NCBI GenBank assembly: GCA_934667795.1
Contig: CAKUMP010000025.1
Span: forward strand, 1-15,888
Direction of reading: 5' to 3'
Source: an uncultured Chthoniobacterales bacterium
Lineage (GTDB): Bacteria > Verrucomicrobiota > Verrucomicrobiia > Chthoniobacterales > CAKUMP01
Length of the DNA: 15,888 bases
Shown: positions 6,970 through 14,287 of the stretch, one piece after another
Layout: each line of letters begins with the position of its first letter
Numbering within the stretch: the stretch's first letter is position 1
Program-made: the position numbers and the translations under genes
Notes under the pieces: model-generated
Databases searched by the model: none
Seen by the model: only the letters and a program-made list of their open reading frames with translations
What the model was told of the DNA's origin: nothing

Positions 6970-8082
6970 ATGAATCAGAACGAAGTACGGGTTGGGGTGA
7001 TAGGACTTGGAACGATGGGGACAGCGCATTCGAACCGGATCATCCGGGGCGAAATTCCAGGCATGAAACTGGCGGCAGTATGCGATGTCGCCCCTAATTT
7101 GCAGACGAGATTTCCTGATCAGGTGGTGTTTTCTGATCCGGAAGAAATGTTTCGATCCGGTGCGATCGACGCGGTCATCATTGCGACTCCGCATTATTCG
7201 CACACCACGCTGGGCGTAGGCGCCTTGACTGCCGGGCTGCATGTTCTGGTAGAAAAACCGATTTCTGTTCATAAAGCGGATTGCGAACGCCTGTTAGCGG
7301 CACCACGCAAGCCCGGGCAGCTTTTTGGTGCGATGTTCAACATGCGAACACGTCCCGTTTATCGGAAGTTAAAACAATTAATGGATGCTGGTGAGCTGGG
7401 AGAGATTCGCCGGATTCACTGGACGATTACAGATTGGTTCCGCACGAAAGCCTATTATGATTCCGGGAGCTGGCGTGGAACCTGGGCGGGAGAAGGCGGC
7501 GGGGTTTTATTAAATCAGTGCCCGCATCAATTAGACCTGTGGCAATGGTTGTTTGGTATGCCAAAACGCATTTACGCACGCTGTATTTTAGGACGGTATC
7601 ACGATATCGAAGTCGAAGACGATGTCACCGCGATGCTGGAATACGAAGGGGGAAAAACCGGTGTGTTTACAACCTCTACCGGCGAAGCCCCAGGAACAAA
7701 TCGCTTGGAAATTGCCGGAGAAATGGGCCGGATCGTGGTGGAAAACGAACAAATCCAGTTTCTTCGAAATGAAGTGGGGATGACAGAATATGGGACAAAT
7801 ATTGCCAAAGGGATGTCCGAGCGTCCTCCTGTCTGGAAAATTGAAATCCCTGTCCCGGAAAAAGAAGGTCAGGAACATGCAGAAATTACCCGGAATTTTT
7901 CTGATGCCATTTTAAAGGGCGTTCCTTTGGTCGCCCCAGCCGAAGAAGGCATCAATTCAGTCGAAATCGGCAACGCAATCCTGTTGTCCAGCCTGCTGGA
8001 TAAAGCAATCGATATCCCGATGGACTCTGCCGTCTATGAAAAAGAACTGCAGAAGCTGATCGAAAAAGGAAAGAAGCTGTAA
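6970..8082 (+). CDS. Gfo/Idh/MocA family NAD(P)-dependent oxidoreductase
   Basis: The 370-aa protein has the standard two-domain layout of sugar- and inositol-type dehydrogenases. An N-terminal Rossmann domain starts VRVGVIGLGTMGTAHS (dinucleotide binding), with IATPHYSH and the family motif VEKPIS containing the catalytic-type Lys. The C-terminal alpha/beta domain contains GGGVLLNQCPHQLDLWQWLFG, which carries the conserved Asp/His region. There is no TAT or Sec signal, so it is cytoplasmic. The family acts on many sugars, cyclitols and nucleotide sugars, so the substrate cannot be named. The gene stands alone, with palindrome-rich gaps on both sides and a convergent helicase gene downstream. 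Confidence 0.92.
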   Translation: MNQNEVRVGVIGLGTMGTAHSNRIIRGEIPGMKLAAVCDVAPNLQTRFPDQVVFSDPEEMFRSGAIDAVIIATPHYSHTTLGVGALTAGLHVLVEKPISVHKADCERLLAAPRKPGQLFGAMFNMRTRPVYRKLKQLMDAGELGEIRRIHWTITDWFRTKAYYDSGSWRGTWAGEGGGVLLNQCPHQLDLWQWLFGMPKRIYARCILGRYHDIEVEDDVTAMLEYEGGKTGVFTTSTGEAPGTNRLEIAGEMGRIVVENEQIQFLRNEVGMTEYGTNIAKGMSERPPVWKIEIPVPEKEGQEHAEITRNFSDAILKGVPLVAPAEEGINSVEIGNAILLSSLLDKAIDIPMDSAVYEKELQKLIEKGKKL

Positions 8083-8096
8083 TTTGCTGAGAGCGG

Positions 8097-8113
8097 CGAC
8101 GTCCCCATCGGCC
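8097..8113. repeat. Hairpin-like repeat sharing CGACGTCCC with 6690-6698
   Basis: CGACGTCCCCATCGGCC has a CGA..TCG stem flanked by G/C-rich bases and lies just downstream of the oxidoreductase stop. Its first nine bases are identical to part of the palindrome in the preceding gap. It may be a degraded member of the same repeat family; the short match could also be chance. Confidence 0.4.
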
Positions 8114-8207
8114 AAGGGGGTTTGGACGACCTGTCGCTCAGTCTGGAAGGGGTTTTATTCGCATAATAGCGGCACTTTCCCTTACTTTTCGAATGGAATG
8201 GGGCGTA

Positions 8208-8327
8208 TTTGGAGTGCGGCGGTTTCCGCCGCTTTGGATCATAGCGAATGGGATGTACGAACAACCTTCGCATGGCGAAACTCAAACGACGTTCGAACCA
8301 AAGCGGTGCAGAGCCCCGCACTCCAAA
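8208..8327. repeat. REPIN-like palindromic element, copy 2
   Basis: This 120-bp copy has the same ends as copy 1 and, at the centre, a perfect TTCGC-ATG-GCGAA hairpin. It lies between the convergent ends of the oxidoreductase and helicase genes. It is followed by a tail (8328-8375) shared in part with copy 3, which ends in a further half-end, GCGCACTCCAAA, next to the helicase stop codon. Confidence 0.9.
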
Positions 8328-8375
8328 TTCTTCCTGTATGGTAGGAAAAATCTCTGATATGTCGCGCACTCCAAA
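8328..8375. repeat. Conserved tail of REPIN copy 2 with an extra half-end
   Basis: TTCTTCC..GGAAAAATCTCTGATA is shared with the sequence after copy 3. The segment can fold as TTCCT..AGGAA. It ends GCGCACTCCAAA, matching the right terminus of the element, one base before the uvrD-type stop codon (8377-8379 on the minus strand). The element here is therefore a composite of three ends rather than two. Confidence 0.65.
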
Positions 8376-8376
8376 T

Positions 8377-10401
8377 TTACGTATCGGCTTCTCGGGACTT
8401 TGACGTCAGAAGCGAGCGGATCATGTCGAAGCTGGCGGTTGCATCTTCATCACTGATGGGCGTGTTGAGAACTTCATTGTAATCGACATGCGTGATGAAG
8501 TCCGGAGAAAGCTCCTGGAGAAAAGAAGAGGGGGTGGTAGAGAGTTTTTCTCCGTAGCGGACACGTGTCTGGCAATGGGTGAGTGCCAGCGTCTGCATGG
8601 CACGTGTAATGCCCACATAAAAAAGCCTGCGTTCTTCATCCAGCGTCCCTTCTTCACGTGACCGTTTATGCGGAAGCACTCCTTCTTCCATCCCGATCAG
8701 ATACACATGCGGAAATTCCAGGCCTTTTGCGGCGTGGAGCGTAATCAGTGTGACCCCGGAACTGGCATCTTTCTCCTTATCATCCTCTTTATCCTGATTG
8801 AGCGCGAGAGAATCCAGAAACCCTTGAAGACCGGATTTCTGATGGTTTTGAAAATAGCGCAGCCCGGCAATCATGTCCCGGATGTTGCCCTCGCGAGAGT
8901 CTGCTTCTTCAGGCGTCTTGCAGGAACGACGCAGCTCGTCGTGATAGCCGGTTTCCTGAATCAGATTTTCAAGAATTTGCGCATAATCCGCCAGCGGTTC
9001 ATTGATTCGAACCTCATATTGTTCCAGCAGATACAGAAAGTCGTTAATCGCATTTTTTGCCCGGGTAGAAATCATTTCCTGGAAATCAGGCGATTCAAAT
9101 GCCTTGATCAAACTTGTTTTCGTTTTAATGGAATATTCCAGCGCAAGTTCCACCGTTGTAGCGCCAATTCCTCGCGCAGGTGTGTTGATAATGCGAAGCA
9201 GATTGATGTCATCCTCGGGATTCAGAATCACTGCGGCATAGGCCATGATGTCTTTGACTTCGCGGCGATCAAAAAAACTTTTCCCCCCGATCAGATGGTA
9301 AGGGATTTTGAGGTTGCGAAGGTTTTGTTCGATGAGGCGGGATTGCGCATTGACACGATACAGCACCGCGAACGATTCGTACGGGATGTTATCAATCGTG
9401 TGCAGGCGGTGGATTTCGTTGGCGACGTATTCGGCTTCCAGCCGGTCATCTTCGAGTGCGACAAGCTGGATGGGTTCCCCATCGCCATGCTGGCTCCAGA
9501 GAGTTTTGGGACGGCGGCGTGGGTTATTGCGGATCAGGCTGTTTGCAGTGTGGAGGATCGCATTCGTGCTGCGGTAGTTTTGTTCCAGCTTGATAACCGT
9601 GGGGTTGGGAAAATAACGTTCGAAATCCAGAATGTTACTGACGTTGGCCCCTCGCCAGGAATAAATACTCTGATCATCATCCCCGACCACGCACACATTT
9701 GGTGGTGTGCCTGCCAACAGACGTATGAGATTTAACTGCAAATTGTTGGTGTCCTGGAATTCATCCACCATGAGGTATTTGAAACGTGCCTGCCAATGCT
9801 CCTGAATATCAGGAAAATTTTCGAGCAGATAAACGGCGAGGTGAAGAAGGTCATCGAAATCGACCGCGTTCAGACGTTTTAATTCCTGATTATAGATATG
9901 AAAAACGGTGGCCACCAGGGAGGTGTCGGAAGGATCGGGAGTGCGTCCATCGTTTTTGAGCCGGCTGATTTCGTTTTTGATCAGGATATGATCATTTTTT
10001 TCTGCTTTGGTGGTGGAACGGGTGATGATTTTTTTCAGGAGGCCGACCTGATCGGATTCGGTATAAATGGTGAAATTTGATTTATAGCCGAGGTGTTCGA
10101 TTCCGGAGCGCAGGATACGGACGCAGAGCGAATGGAAGGTCCCAATCGTAAGTTCACTGGCTTTTTTCTGCGGAACCATCGTCAGAATACGTTCGCGCAT
10201 TTCGTTAGCCGCTTTATTGGTAAACGTAACGGCAAGAATGGAGGAAGGCGAGACCCCTTCATGGATCAGATATGCGATGCGTGCGGTGATCACGCGGGTT
10301 TTGCCGGTGCCTGCTCCTGCGAGGATCAGCACAGGCCCTTCTGTCGCGAGCACGGCGTCCTGCTGGGCAGGATTGAGATCAAATAAACGAAATGATGGCA
10401 T
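8377..10401 (-). CDS. UvrD/Rep/PcrA family ATP-dependent DNA helicase
   Basis: This superfamily 1A 3'-5' helicase is 674 aa long, about the length of E. coli Rep. Motifs occur in order: Q-motif LNPAQQDAV, Walker A LAGAGTGKT (27-35), TFTNKAANEM, TIGTFHSLC, Walker B MVDEFQDTN (211-219), GDDDQSIYSWRGA (240-252), EQNYRST, ITLHAAKGLEF and the closing GITRAMQTL. The acidic stretch after the last motif is short, and no C-terminal Tudor-like domain of the PcrA/UvrD type is evident. It should unwind DNA in repair, replication restart or clearance of bound proteins. The family subtype (Rep, PcrA or UvrD) cannot be settled by reading. It lies 63 bp downstream of the fusion gene on the same strand and may share its transcript. 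Confidence 0.95.
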   Translation of the reverse strand: MPSFRLFDLNPAQQDAVLATEGPVLILAGAGTGKTRVITARIAYLIHEGVSPSSILAVTFTNKAANEMRERILTMVPQKKASELTIGTFHSLCVRILRSGIEHLGYKSNFTIYTESDQVGLLKKIITRSTTKAEKNDHILIKNEISRLKNDGRTPDPSDTSLVATVFHIYNQELKRLNAVDFDDLLHLAVYLLENFPDIQEHWQARFKYLMVDEFQDTNNLQLNLIRLLAGTPPNVCVVGDDDQSIYSWRGANVSNILDFERYFPNPTVIKLEQNYRSTNAILHTANSLIRNNPRRRPKTLWSQHGDGEPIQLVALEDDRLEAEYVANEIHRLHTIDNIPYESFAVLYRVNAQSRLIEQNLRNLKIPYHLIGGKSFFDRREVKDIMAYAAVILNPEDDINLLRIINTPARGIGATTVELALEYSIKTKTSLIKAFESPDFQEMISTRAKNAINDFLYLLEQYEVRINEPLADYAQILENLIQETGYHDELRRSCKTPEEADSREGNIRDMIAGLRYFQNHQKSGLQGFLDSLALNQDKEDDKEKDASSGVTLITLHAAKGLEFPHVYLIGMEEGVLPHKRSREEGTLDEERRLFYVGITRAMQTLALTHCQTRVRYGEKLSTTPSSFLQELSPDFITHVDYNEVLNTPISDEDATASFDMIRSLLTSKSREADT

Positions 10402-10464
10402 AATGAGACAATAAAAAAACGAAATGGGTTGAGCGTTACGTGATACGAGAGAGTCAGCACTCTA

Positions 10465-11640
10465 TCAGGGAAAAGCAATTTCGCCAGTCACGAGTTGGTG
10501 AAGAATTTTCGGGTAAAGTTCGTGTTCGGCGATTTGAATGCGAGCGTGCAGGGATTCCGGCGAATCGTCGGGCAGGACCGGCACTTCGGCTTGACCTAAA
10601 ATGGAACCTGTATCCATTCCGGAATCCACCAGATGAACGGTGCAGCCGGAAACGGTTGCGCCTGCTTCCACCGCTTGTTTCCACGCTTCCAATCCAGGAA
10701 ATGCCGGTAAAAGTGATGGATGAATGTTGATCATTCGATCAGGAAATGCTTGAAGTAGGGGTGCTTTGACCATACGCATGTACCCCGCCAACAGAACCCA
10801 TTGGATATTTTCCTGAAGAAGACGACGTGCAAGGTCTTTTTCAACTTTTTCCGGAAGACGTGAACGAAATTTCCCGGACGGGATAATTTCCGCGACAATC
10901 TGATGCTCATGTGCAAGCTGAAGGATGCCGGCATCGGGGTTGTCCGAAATAATACGCCGCACATCCAGTGGAAGCCCTTTGGATTCAATTGCTTCCAGAA
11001 TGGCTCGCGCATTCGAGCCCTTGCCGGAACCTAAAATCGCCACAGGCACAGGCATTGGACGCGAGGAAATGGACGTAGCCGCTTCTGGCGAAGAGTCCGG
11101 TGCATTTTGTTTGGATTTCGTTAAAATCTCTGTCGTGGAACGCCCTGGTATGAGGGACACTAAAGCGATTTCTGCCTGCACTTTTTCCAGCGCGTGACGT
11201 TCGTCGGGGTCCAGGGTCTCCAGGGTGTAATCCCCTCCCTTGACGTAAACGCTTGGTTGCAATGCACGGATAATTTTATCCGCACGCATTTCCGGGAAAA
11301 TGACGACATGATCAACATATTGCAGTGCAGAGAGAATCTCTGCCCGCTCTATGGCGGTCGTCACTGGGCGTGTTGGCCCTTTAAGCTGGCGGACAGATTC
11401 ATCACTGTTCACCGCCACTAATAACGCATCTCCTTTGGCGCGCGCTTCCTGTAAATACCGAATATGCCCGACATGCAGCAAATCAAAACAACCATTTGTC
11501 ATCACTAACCGCTGACGGGAATTCCGGTAAGCCTTTCCGATATCGGGTAATTCTGAAATGGATACAATTTTAGCAGCACTCACGCACTCATATATACCCT
11601 TTGCCGGGAAAGATGAAAAACACAATCGACAAATTTTCAT
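10465..11640 (-). CDS. Fusion: heptose-1-P nucleotidyltransferase (RfaE2-like) + PurN
   Basis: One 391-aa frame joins two enzymes. Residues about 27-175 match the nucleotidyltransferase domain of HldE/RfaE2: VMTNGCFDLLHVGHIRYL with the HxGH site at 56-59, VAVNSDESVRQLKGPTRPV, VKGGDY and GRSTTEIL. This domain activates heptose 1-phosphate for LPS core synthesis. A Ser/Ala/Pro-rich linker (about 176-196) leads to a full PurN, which formylates GAR in purine synthesis: ILGSGKGSNARAI (phosphate loop), AGYMRMV, the catalytic Asn305 and His307 in NIHPSLLPAFPG, and Asp343 in DSGMDTGSI. The start is uncertain. The first 19 residues look unlike the family and GTG 11583 is an alternative; no Shine-Dalgarno is clear for either. 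Met196 could start PurN alone, but no ribosome binding site precedes it. Confidence 0.92.
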   Translation of the reverse strand: MKICRLCFSSFPAKGIYECVSAAKIVSISELPDIGKAYRNSRQRLVMTNGCFDLLHVGHIRYLQEARAKGDALLVAVNSDESVRQLKGPTRPVTTAIERAEILSALQYVDHVVIFPEMRADKIIRALQPSVYVKGGDYTLETLDPDERHALEKVQAEIALVSLIPGRSTTEILTKSKQNAPDSSPEAATSISSRPMPVPVAILGSGKGSNARAILEAIESKGLPLDVRRIISDNPDAGILQLAHEHQIVAEIIPSGKFRSRLPEKVEKDLARRLLQENIQWVLLAGYMRMVKAPLLQAFPDRMINIHPSLLPAFPGLEAWKQAVEAGATVSGCTVHLVDSGMDTGSILGQAEVPVLPDDSPESLHARIQIAEHELYPKILHQLVTGEIAFP

Positions 11641-11660
11641 GTATTAACGAATGTTATTAC

Positions 11661-11892
11661 ATGGCGATTGAGACTAAAGTTCTGAAAATTGGCAACTTAC
11701 TTGGTATCGTTTTACCGAAAGAAGCACTTAATGCGTTAAAAGTCGAGGAGGGCGGGACACTTTATCTGACGGAAGCACCTGAAAAACGCATTGCTCATGA
11801 CATCCGGCGATGAGGAATTTAAACACATGATGGAGCTTGTAGAGTAAGGGATGTAACGTTATCGCAATGCTTTGCAAGAACTCGCAAAATGA
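11661..11892 (+). pseudogene. Decayed AbrB/MazE/SpoVT-type antitoxin of a Doc pair
   Basis: The first 40 residues, including ETKVLKIGNLLGIVLPKEAL followed by the VEEGGTLYLTEAPE strand, are a clear swapped-hairpin AbrB domain. The frame then ends early in a TGA (11811-11813). One base over, the usual C-terminal tail of this antitoxin type is still readable as DEEFKHMMELVE, stop, GM, stop, RYRNALQELAK, with TAA codons at 11845-11847 and 11854-11856. The gene therefore has a frameshift plus two nonsense codons. The restored frame ends in a TGA overlapping the toxin ATG (ATGA), the expected operon arrangement. A longer open frame begins at ATG 11601, but homology begins at 11661. The conserved toxin-binding tail is lost, so it should be non-functional, although the DNA-binding half could still be made. 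Confidence 0.82.
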
Positions 11893-12134
11893 GCGAGCCT
11901 ATATGGATAAAAACGGATGTTATTTTAGCCGCACAAGCAAAGCTGTTGGATCGCTTTGGCGGCTTGCCGGGAATTCGTGATCAGGAGCTACCCGAGTCGG
12001 TCTTAAATCGTCCTGTCCAACTTTTCACCTATGGCAATCCATCGATTTTTGCCCTGGCTGGAGGATTCCTGTCAGAAACGCTGACAAATACAAACTCACC
12101 TTTCCCGCGCGGCGCACATTACTTCTTCCCGTAA
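11889..12134 (+). pseudogene. doc: Truncated Doc (death-on-curing, Fic-fold) toxin
   Basis: The frame starts at the ATGA overlap with the antitoxin remnant and is 81 codons long. SEPIWIKTDVILAAQ, GGLPGIRD (24-31), ESVLNRPVQLFTYGNP and FALAG follow the N-terminal half of chromosomal Doc proteins. The catalytic Fic motif, normally HPFxDGNKR, is missing. A trace remains as NSPF at residues 69-72, with Ser where the catalytic His should be, and the frame then runs into the 3' end of hisI and stops. Intact Doc proteins of this kind are about 120-130 aa. It cannot phosphorylate EF-Tu, the known activity of Doc. Confidence 0.82.
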
Positions 12135-12583
12135 ACTTCGTTTGGGTCGAATTGTTTTCCGCTTGGGTCGGTAAGGAGGGTAAGGTCCGGGTTTTCTCCC
12201 AGGGAAGTGATTTTACGGAAAAAGCAGGAAGTATATCCGACGTGGCATGCGGCGGCACCGCAGGTGTCCACCCGGATAAGGACAACATCCTGATCGCAAT
12301 CGGTTTTCAATTCCACGATGCGTTGGGTGTGGCCGGATTGCTCGCCTTTTTTCCAGAGTTTATTACGCGAGCGGCTGAAATAATGGGCTTCCCCGGTTTC
12401 AATCGATTTTTTTAGGGAAAGTTCGTTCATGAAGGCGAACATGAGAACTTCTCCGGAATGAGCATCCTGCGCAATACAGGGGATCAGGCCGGTTTCGGAG
12501 TCAAATTTAGGCATGAAAACATTGCCTTCTTCGAGAAGGGATTTCTCGCCACGAGGTGAAAATGTAATAGATGAATCGTTCAT
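12119..12583 (-). CDS. hisI: Phosphoribosyl-AMP cyclohydrolase (monofunctional HisI)
   Basis: This enzyme opens the purine ring of phosphoribosyl-AMP, the third step of histidine synthesis. At 154 aa it lacks the HisE domain found in fused enzymes. GEVLMFAFMNELSL and GEAHYFSRSRNKLWKKGEQSGHTQ are family motifs. DCDQD (95-99) supplies the Mg-binding aspartates, and Cys96, Cys113 (in AACH) and Cys120 supply the zinc site. ATG 12514 (MPKFDSETGL) is an alternative start, because the first 23 residues are not conserved in the family. The 3' end overlaps the truncated doc frame by 16 bp, so the toxin break lies at the hisI stop. Confidence 0.94.
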   Translation of the reverse strand: MNDSSITFSPRGEKSLLEEGNVFMPKFDSETGLIPCIAQDAHSGEVLMFAFMNELSLKKSIETGEAHYFSRSRNKLWKKGEQSGHTQRIVELKTDCDQDVVLIRVDTCGAAACHVGYTSCFFRKITSLGENPDLTLLTDPSGKQFDPNEVYGKK

Positions 12584-12759
12584 GTTGCTGGAACCTGGTT
12601 TCCCACCGAATAAAGGATGCTCATATGAAACAAGGATTTTTTCGGTAGATGACAGGAAAAGAGAAACTACCAGAGGTTCAGGTGATTTGTCAGCTTGAAA
12701 GATGTTTTATTTTGCTCTGATCCAAATTCATGAGAGGGGTGACATGTCGCCCGGAAAAA

Positions 12760-12880
12760 TTTGGAGTGTGGCAGTTTCCGCCGCTTTGGATCCTAGCGAA
12801 TGGGATGTGCGAACACCCTGCGCATGGCGAAACTTATATGTCGTTTGAACCAAAATGGTGCAGAGCCCCGCCACTCCAAA
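12760..12880. repeat. REPIN-like palindromic element, copy 3 (diverged)
   Basis: At 121 bp it carries one extra C in the right end (CCGCCACTCCAAA) and about 14 differences from copy 2 by hand alignment. The left hairpin is damaged (GTGGCAG against CCGCCGC), so this is probably the oldest copy. Its tail (12881 to about 12918) matches the tail of copy 2. Confidence 0.88.
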
Positions 12881-12934
12881 TTCTTCCCGTGGGTGGGAAA
12901 AATCTCTGATACGCCAGCGCAATTCAATTGCAGG

Positions 12935-12962
12935 TTGATTGTCTGGGGAAAATGGGTAAATT
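12935..12962 (+). promoter_or_regulatory. Candidate promoter of the mcsA-like operon
   Basis: TTGATT and TAAATT lie 16 bp apart. The expected start of transcription would leave a leader of only about 9 nt before the ATG at 12978, and no Shine-Dalgarno is visible. This is a consensus match only. Confidence 0.35.
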
Positions 12963-12977
12963 TTAGTTTATAAAGAT

Positions 12978-13487
12978 ATGTTGCCAGAAGATTGTAAAAA
13001 TTGCAAAAAGCCCAAAGCGATCTTTTTCACCCAGATTATTGATGGGAAGATAAAGAAATTTGATTTATGCGCGGATTGCCCGTACGCGAGTGCAGTCAAC
13101 GACCCGTCGGGGTTTGGGTTGGCGGAGCAATTGAATGTGGCAGGCGTGGAAGCAAAAGAAACCGAAGTGCAACCTACGAAAGCATGCCAGGTGTGTGGAT
13201 TTACACTGGCAGATTTCCGGAAAACCGGACGGCTCGGGTGTTCTGAATGTTATGAGGAATTTTTTGTGCCTATCGAAACGCTGATTCGTCCCATGCAGCG
13301 CGGAATGACGCACACCGGGAAAGTCCCCTTGCGGCTGAAAGCAAGATTGGAGTTACAGCGCTCGTTGACCGAAATGGAATCCGCCCTGAAAACGGCCGTG
13401 GAAAATGAAAATTATGAATTGGCGGCAAAGTTGCGGGATGAATTGAAAGTTACCGAGAAAAAGCTCGAATCGGTGAAAAATTCCTGA
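12978..13487 (+). CDS. McsA-like zinc protein with C-terminal UVR motif
   Basis: The 169-aa protein has four CxxC pairs, at Cys6/9, 31/34, 70/73 and 88/91, which should bind two zinc ions. A UVR (UvrB/UvrC) coiled-coil motif follows at about 128-163, including ENYELAAKLRDELKVTEKKL. This is the architecture of McsA, which in Firmicutes activates the arginine kinase McsB and helps control ClpC and CtsR. Here no mcsB or clpC follows; the next genes are a phosphodiesterase and an asparagine synthetase. The partner is therefore unknown and the name is by architecture only. The sequence taaagatATG precedes it in place of a Shine-Dalgarno. Confidence 0.88.
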   Translation: MLPEDCKNCKKPKAIFFTQIIDGKIKKFDLCADCPYASAVNDPSGFGLAEQLNVAGVEAKETEVQPTKACQVCGFTLADFRKTGRLGCSECYEEFFVPIETLIRPMQRGMTHTGKVPLRLKARLELQRSLTEMESALKTAVENENYELAAKLRDELKVTEKKLESVKNS

Positions 13488-13501
13488 TACTAGCAAAGAT
13501 A

Positions 13502-14248
13502 GTGTCAAAGAAATGTGAAATAGTAGCGCATCGGGGAGCGTCCTGGGACGCTCCGGAAAATTCACTGGCGTCCGTCCAACTGGCAGTAGAGCACCAGGCC
13601 GCATGGATAGAACTGGATATTCGCACCACATGCGATGGAGAGTTAGTCGCTTTCCATGATCCCACCTTGAATCGCACCGCCGGAGTGGAGGGAAGCATTG
13701 AAGGGATGGACTGGGCAGATCTGCGCTTGCTGGATATCGGGAAATGGAAAGCCCCCCAATATGCCGGAGAGCGGATTCCACGCCTTGCGGAAGTTCTGGA
13801 GGTTTTACCGGACGAGGTCGGGTTGTTCATAGAACTTTGTCTGGAAAAAGACGCGGTGGGTACGGTAGAAAAAGTCTTGAAAGACAGTTCCCGTCCCGAG
13901 CGGCATACCGTGATTTCTTTTCGGGAGCAAAGTCTTATCGCATCGAAACAGCGCTGGCCGGACAATCGGCATTTATTCTTGCTTGGGGGAGCTTCCGATG
14001 ACTGGCGACGCGAGTTGGAGTCGGCGCTGGCATTTGTGGAAAAAAACGAACTGGATGGATTGGATATTCATTATTCCTGGGTGGAAAAAGGGCTGGTGAA
14101 GCGGAGCGACTTTCCGGCGAATCCATTTGAAGTACATTTCTGGACGGTGAATGACTGGTCAACCGGACATCAATTGTACGAGTGGGGGGCGGATGGGCTT
14201 ACGACGGATCGAGCGGGCTTGTTCCTTAAAGAATTGAATGCTTTGTAA
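13502..14248 (+). CDS. Glycerophosphodiester phosphodiesterase (GDPD family)
   Basis: This TIM-barrel hydrolase of 248 aa should cleave glycerophosphodiesters to glycerol 3-phosphate and an alcohol. VAHRGASWDAPENSLAS supplies His10 and Arg11. ELDIRTTCDGELVAFHDPTLNRT supplies Glu37, Asp39 and His52, and Glu111 in FIELCLEK completes the metal site. FWTVND and GADGLTTDRAG close the barrel. There is no signal peptide, so it is cytoplasmic. The start is GTG, 14 bp after the McsA-like stop and preceded by caaagata, so the two genes are probably co-transcribed. Lys in the usual IEIK motif is replaced (IELCLEK); the metal-binding Glu is kept. Confidence 0.93.
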   Translation: MSKKCEIVAHRGASWDAPENSLASVQLAVEHQAAWIELDIRTTCDGELVAFHDPTLNRTAGVEGSIEGMDWADLRLLDIGKWKAPQYAGERIPRLAEVLEVLPDEVGLFIELCLEKDAVGTVEKVLKDSSRPERHTVISFREQSLIASKQRWPDNRHLFLLGGASDDWRRELESALAFVEKNELDGLDIHYSWVEKGLVKRSDFPANPFEVHFWTVNDWSTGHQLYEWGADGLTTDRAGLFLKELNAL

Positions 14249-14287
14249 ATTTGTGCATGTTTTTAGGAAAGTTTCTTAGGTAAAGAT

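Larger units (their letters stand above)
12584..12977. other. Divergent 394-bp intergenic region with REPIN copy 3
   Basis: This gap separates the divergent hisI and mcsA-like genes, so it should hold both promoters. I see no coding sequence in it. The left 175 bp are A/T-rich without clear structure. GATCCAAATTC near 12720 weakly echoes the repeat termini. REPIN copy 3 occupies 12760-12880 and its tail continues to about 12918. A possible plus-strand promoter follows: TTGATT (12935-12940), 16 bp, TAAATT (12957-12962). Confidence 0.7.

Noticed and set aside
8668..9735. 355-codon open frame on the plus strand
   Set aside because: It is antisense to the helicase gene, whose conserved motifs cover the same bases. 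The peptide has no recognisable domain and no ribosome site.
11601..11660. Upstream ATG extending the antitoxin frame by 20 codons
   Set aside because: The added residues show no homology and run across the start of the divergent fusion gene; ATG 11661 fits the family start.
11845..11856. Possible stop-codon recoding in the antitoxin
   Set aside because: The two TAA codons accompany a frameshift and a truncated toxin, so decay explains all of them. Every other gene in the window uses stops normally.
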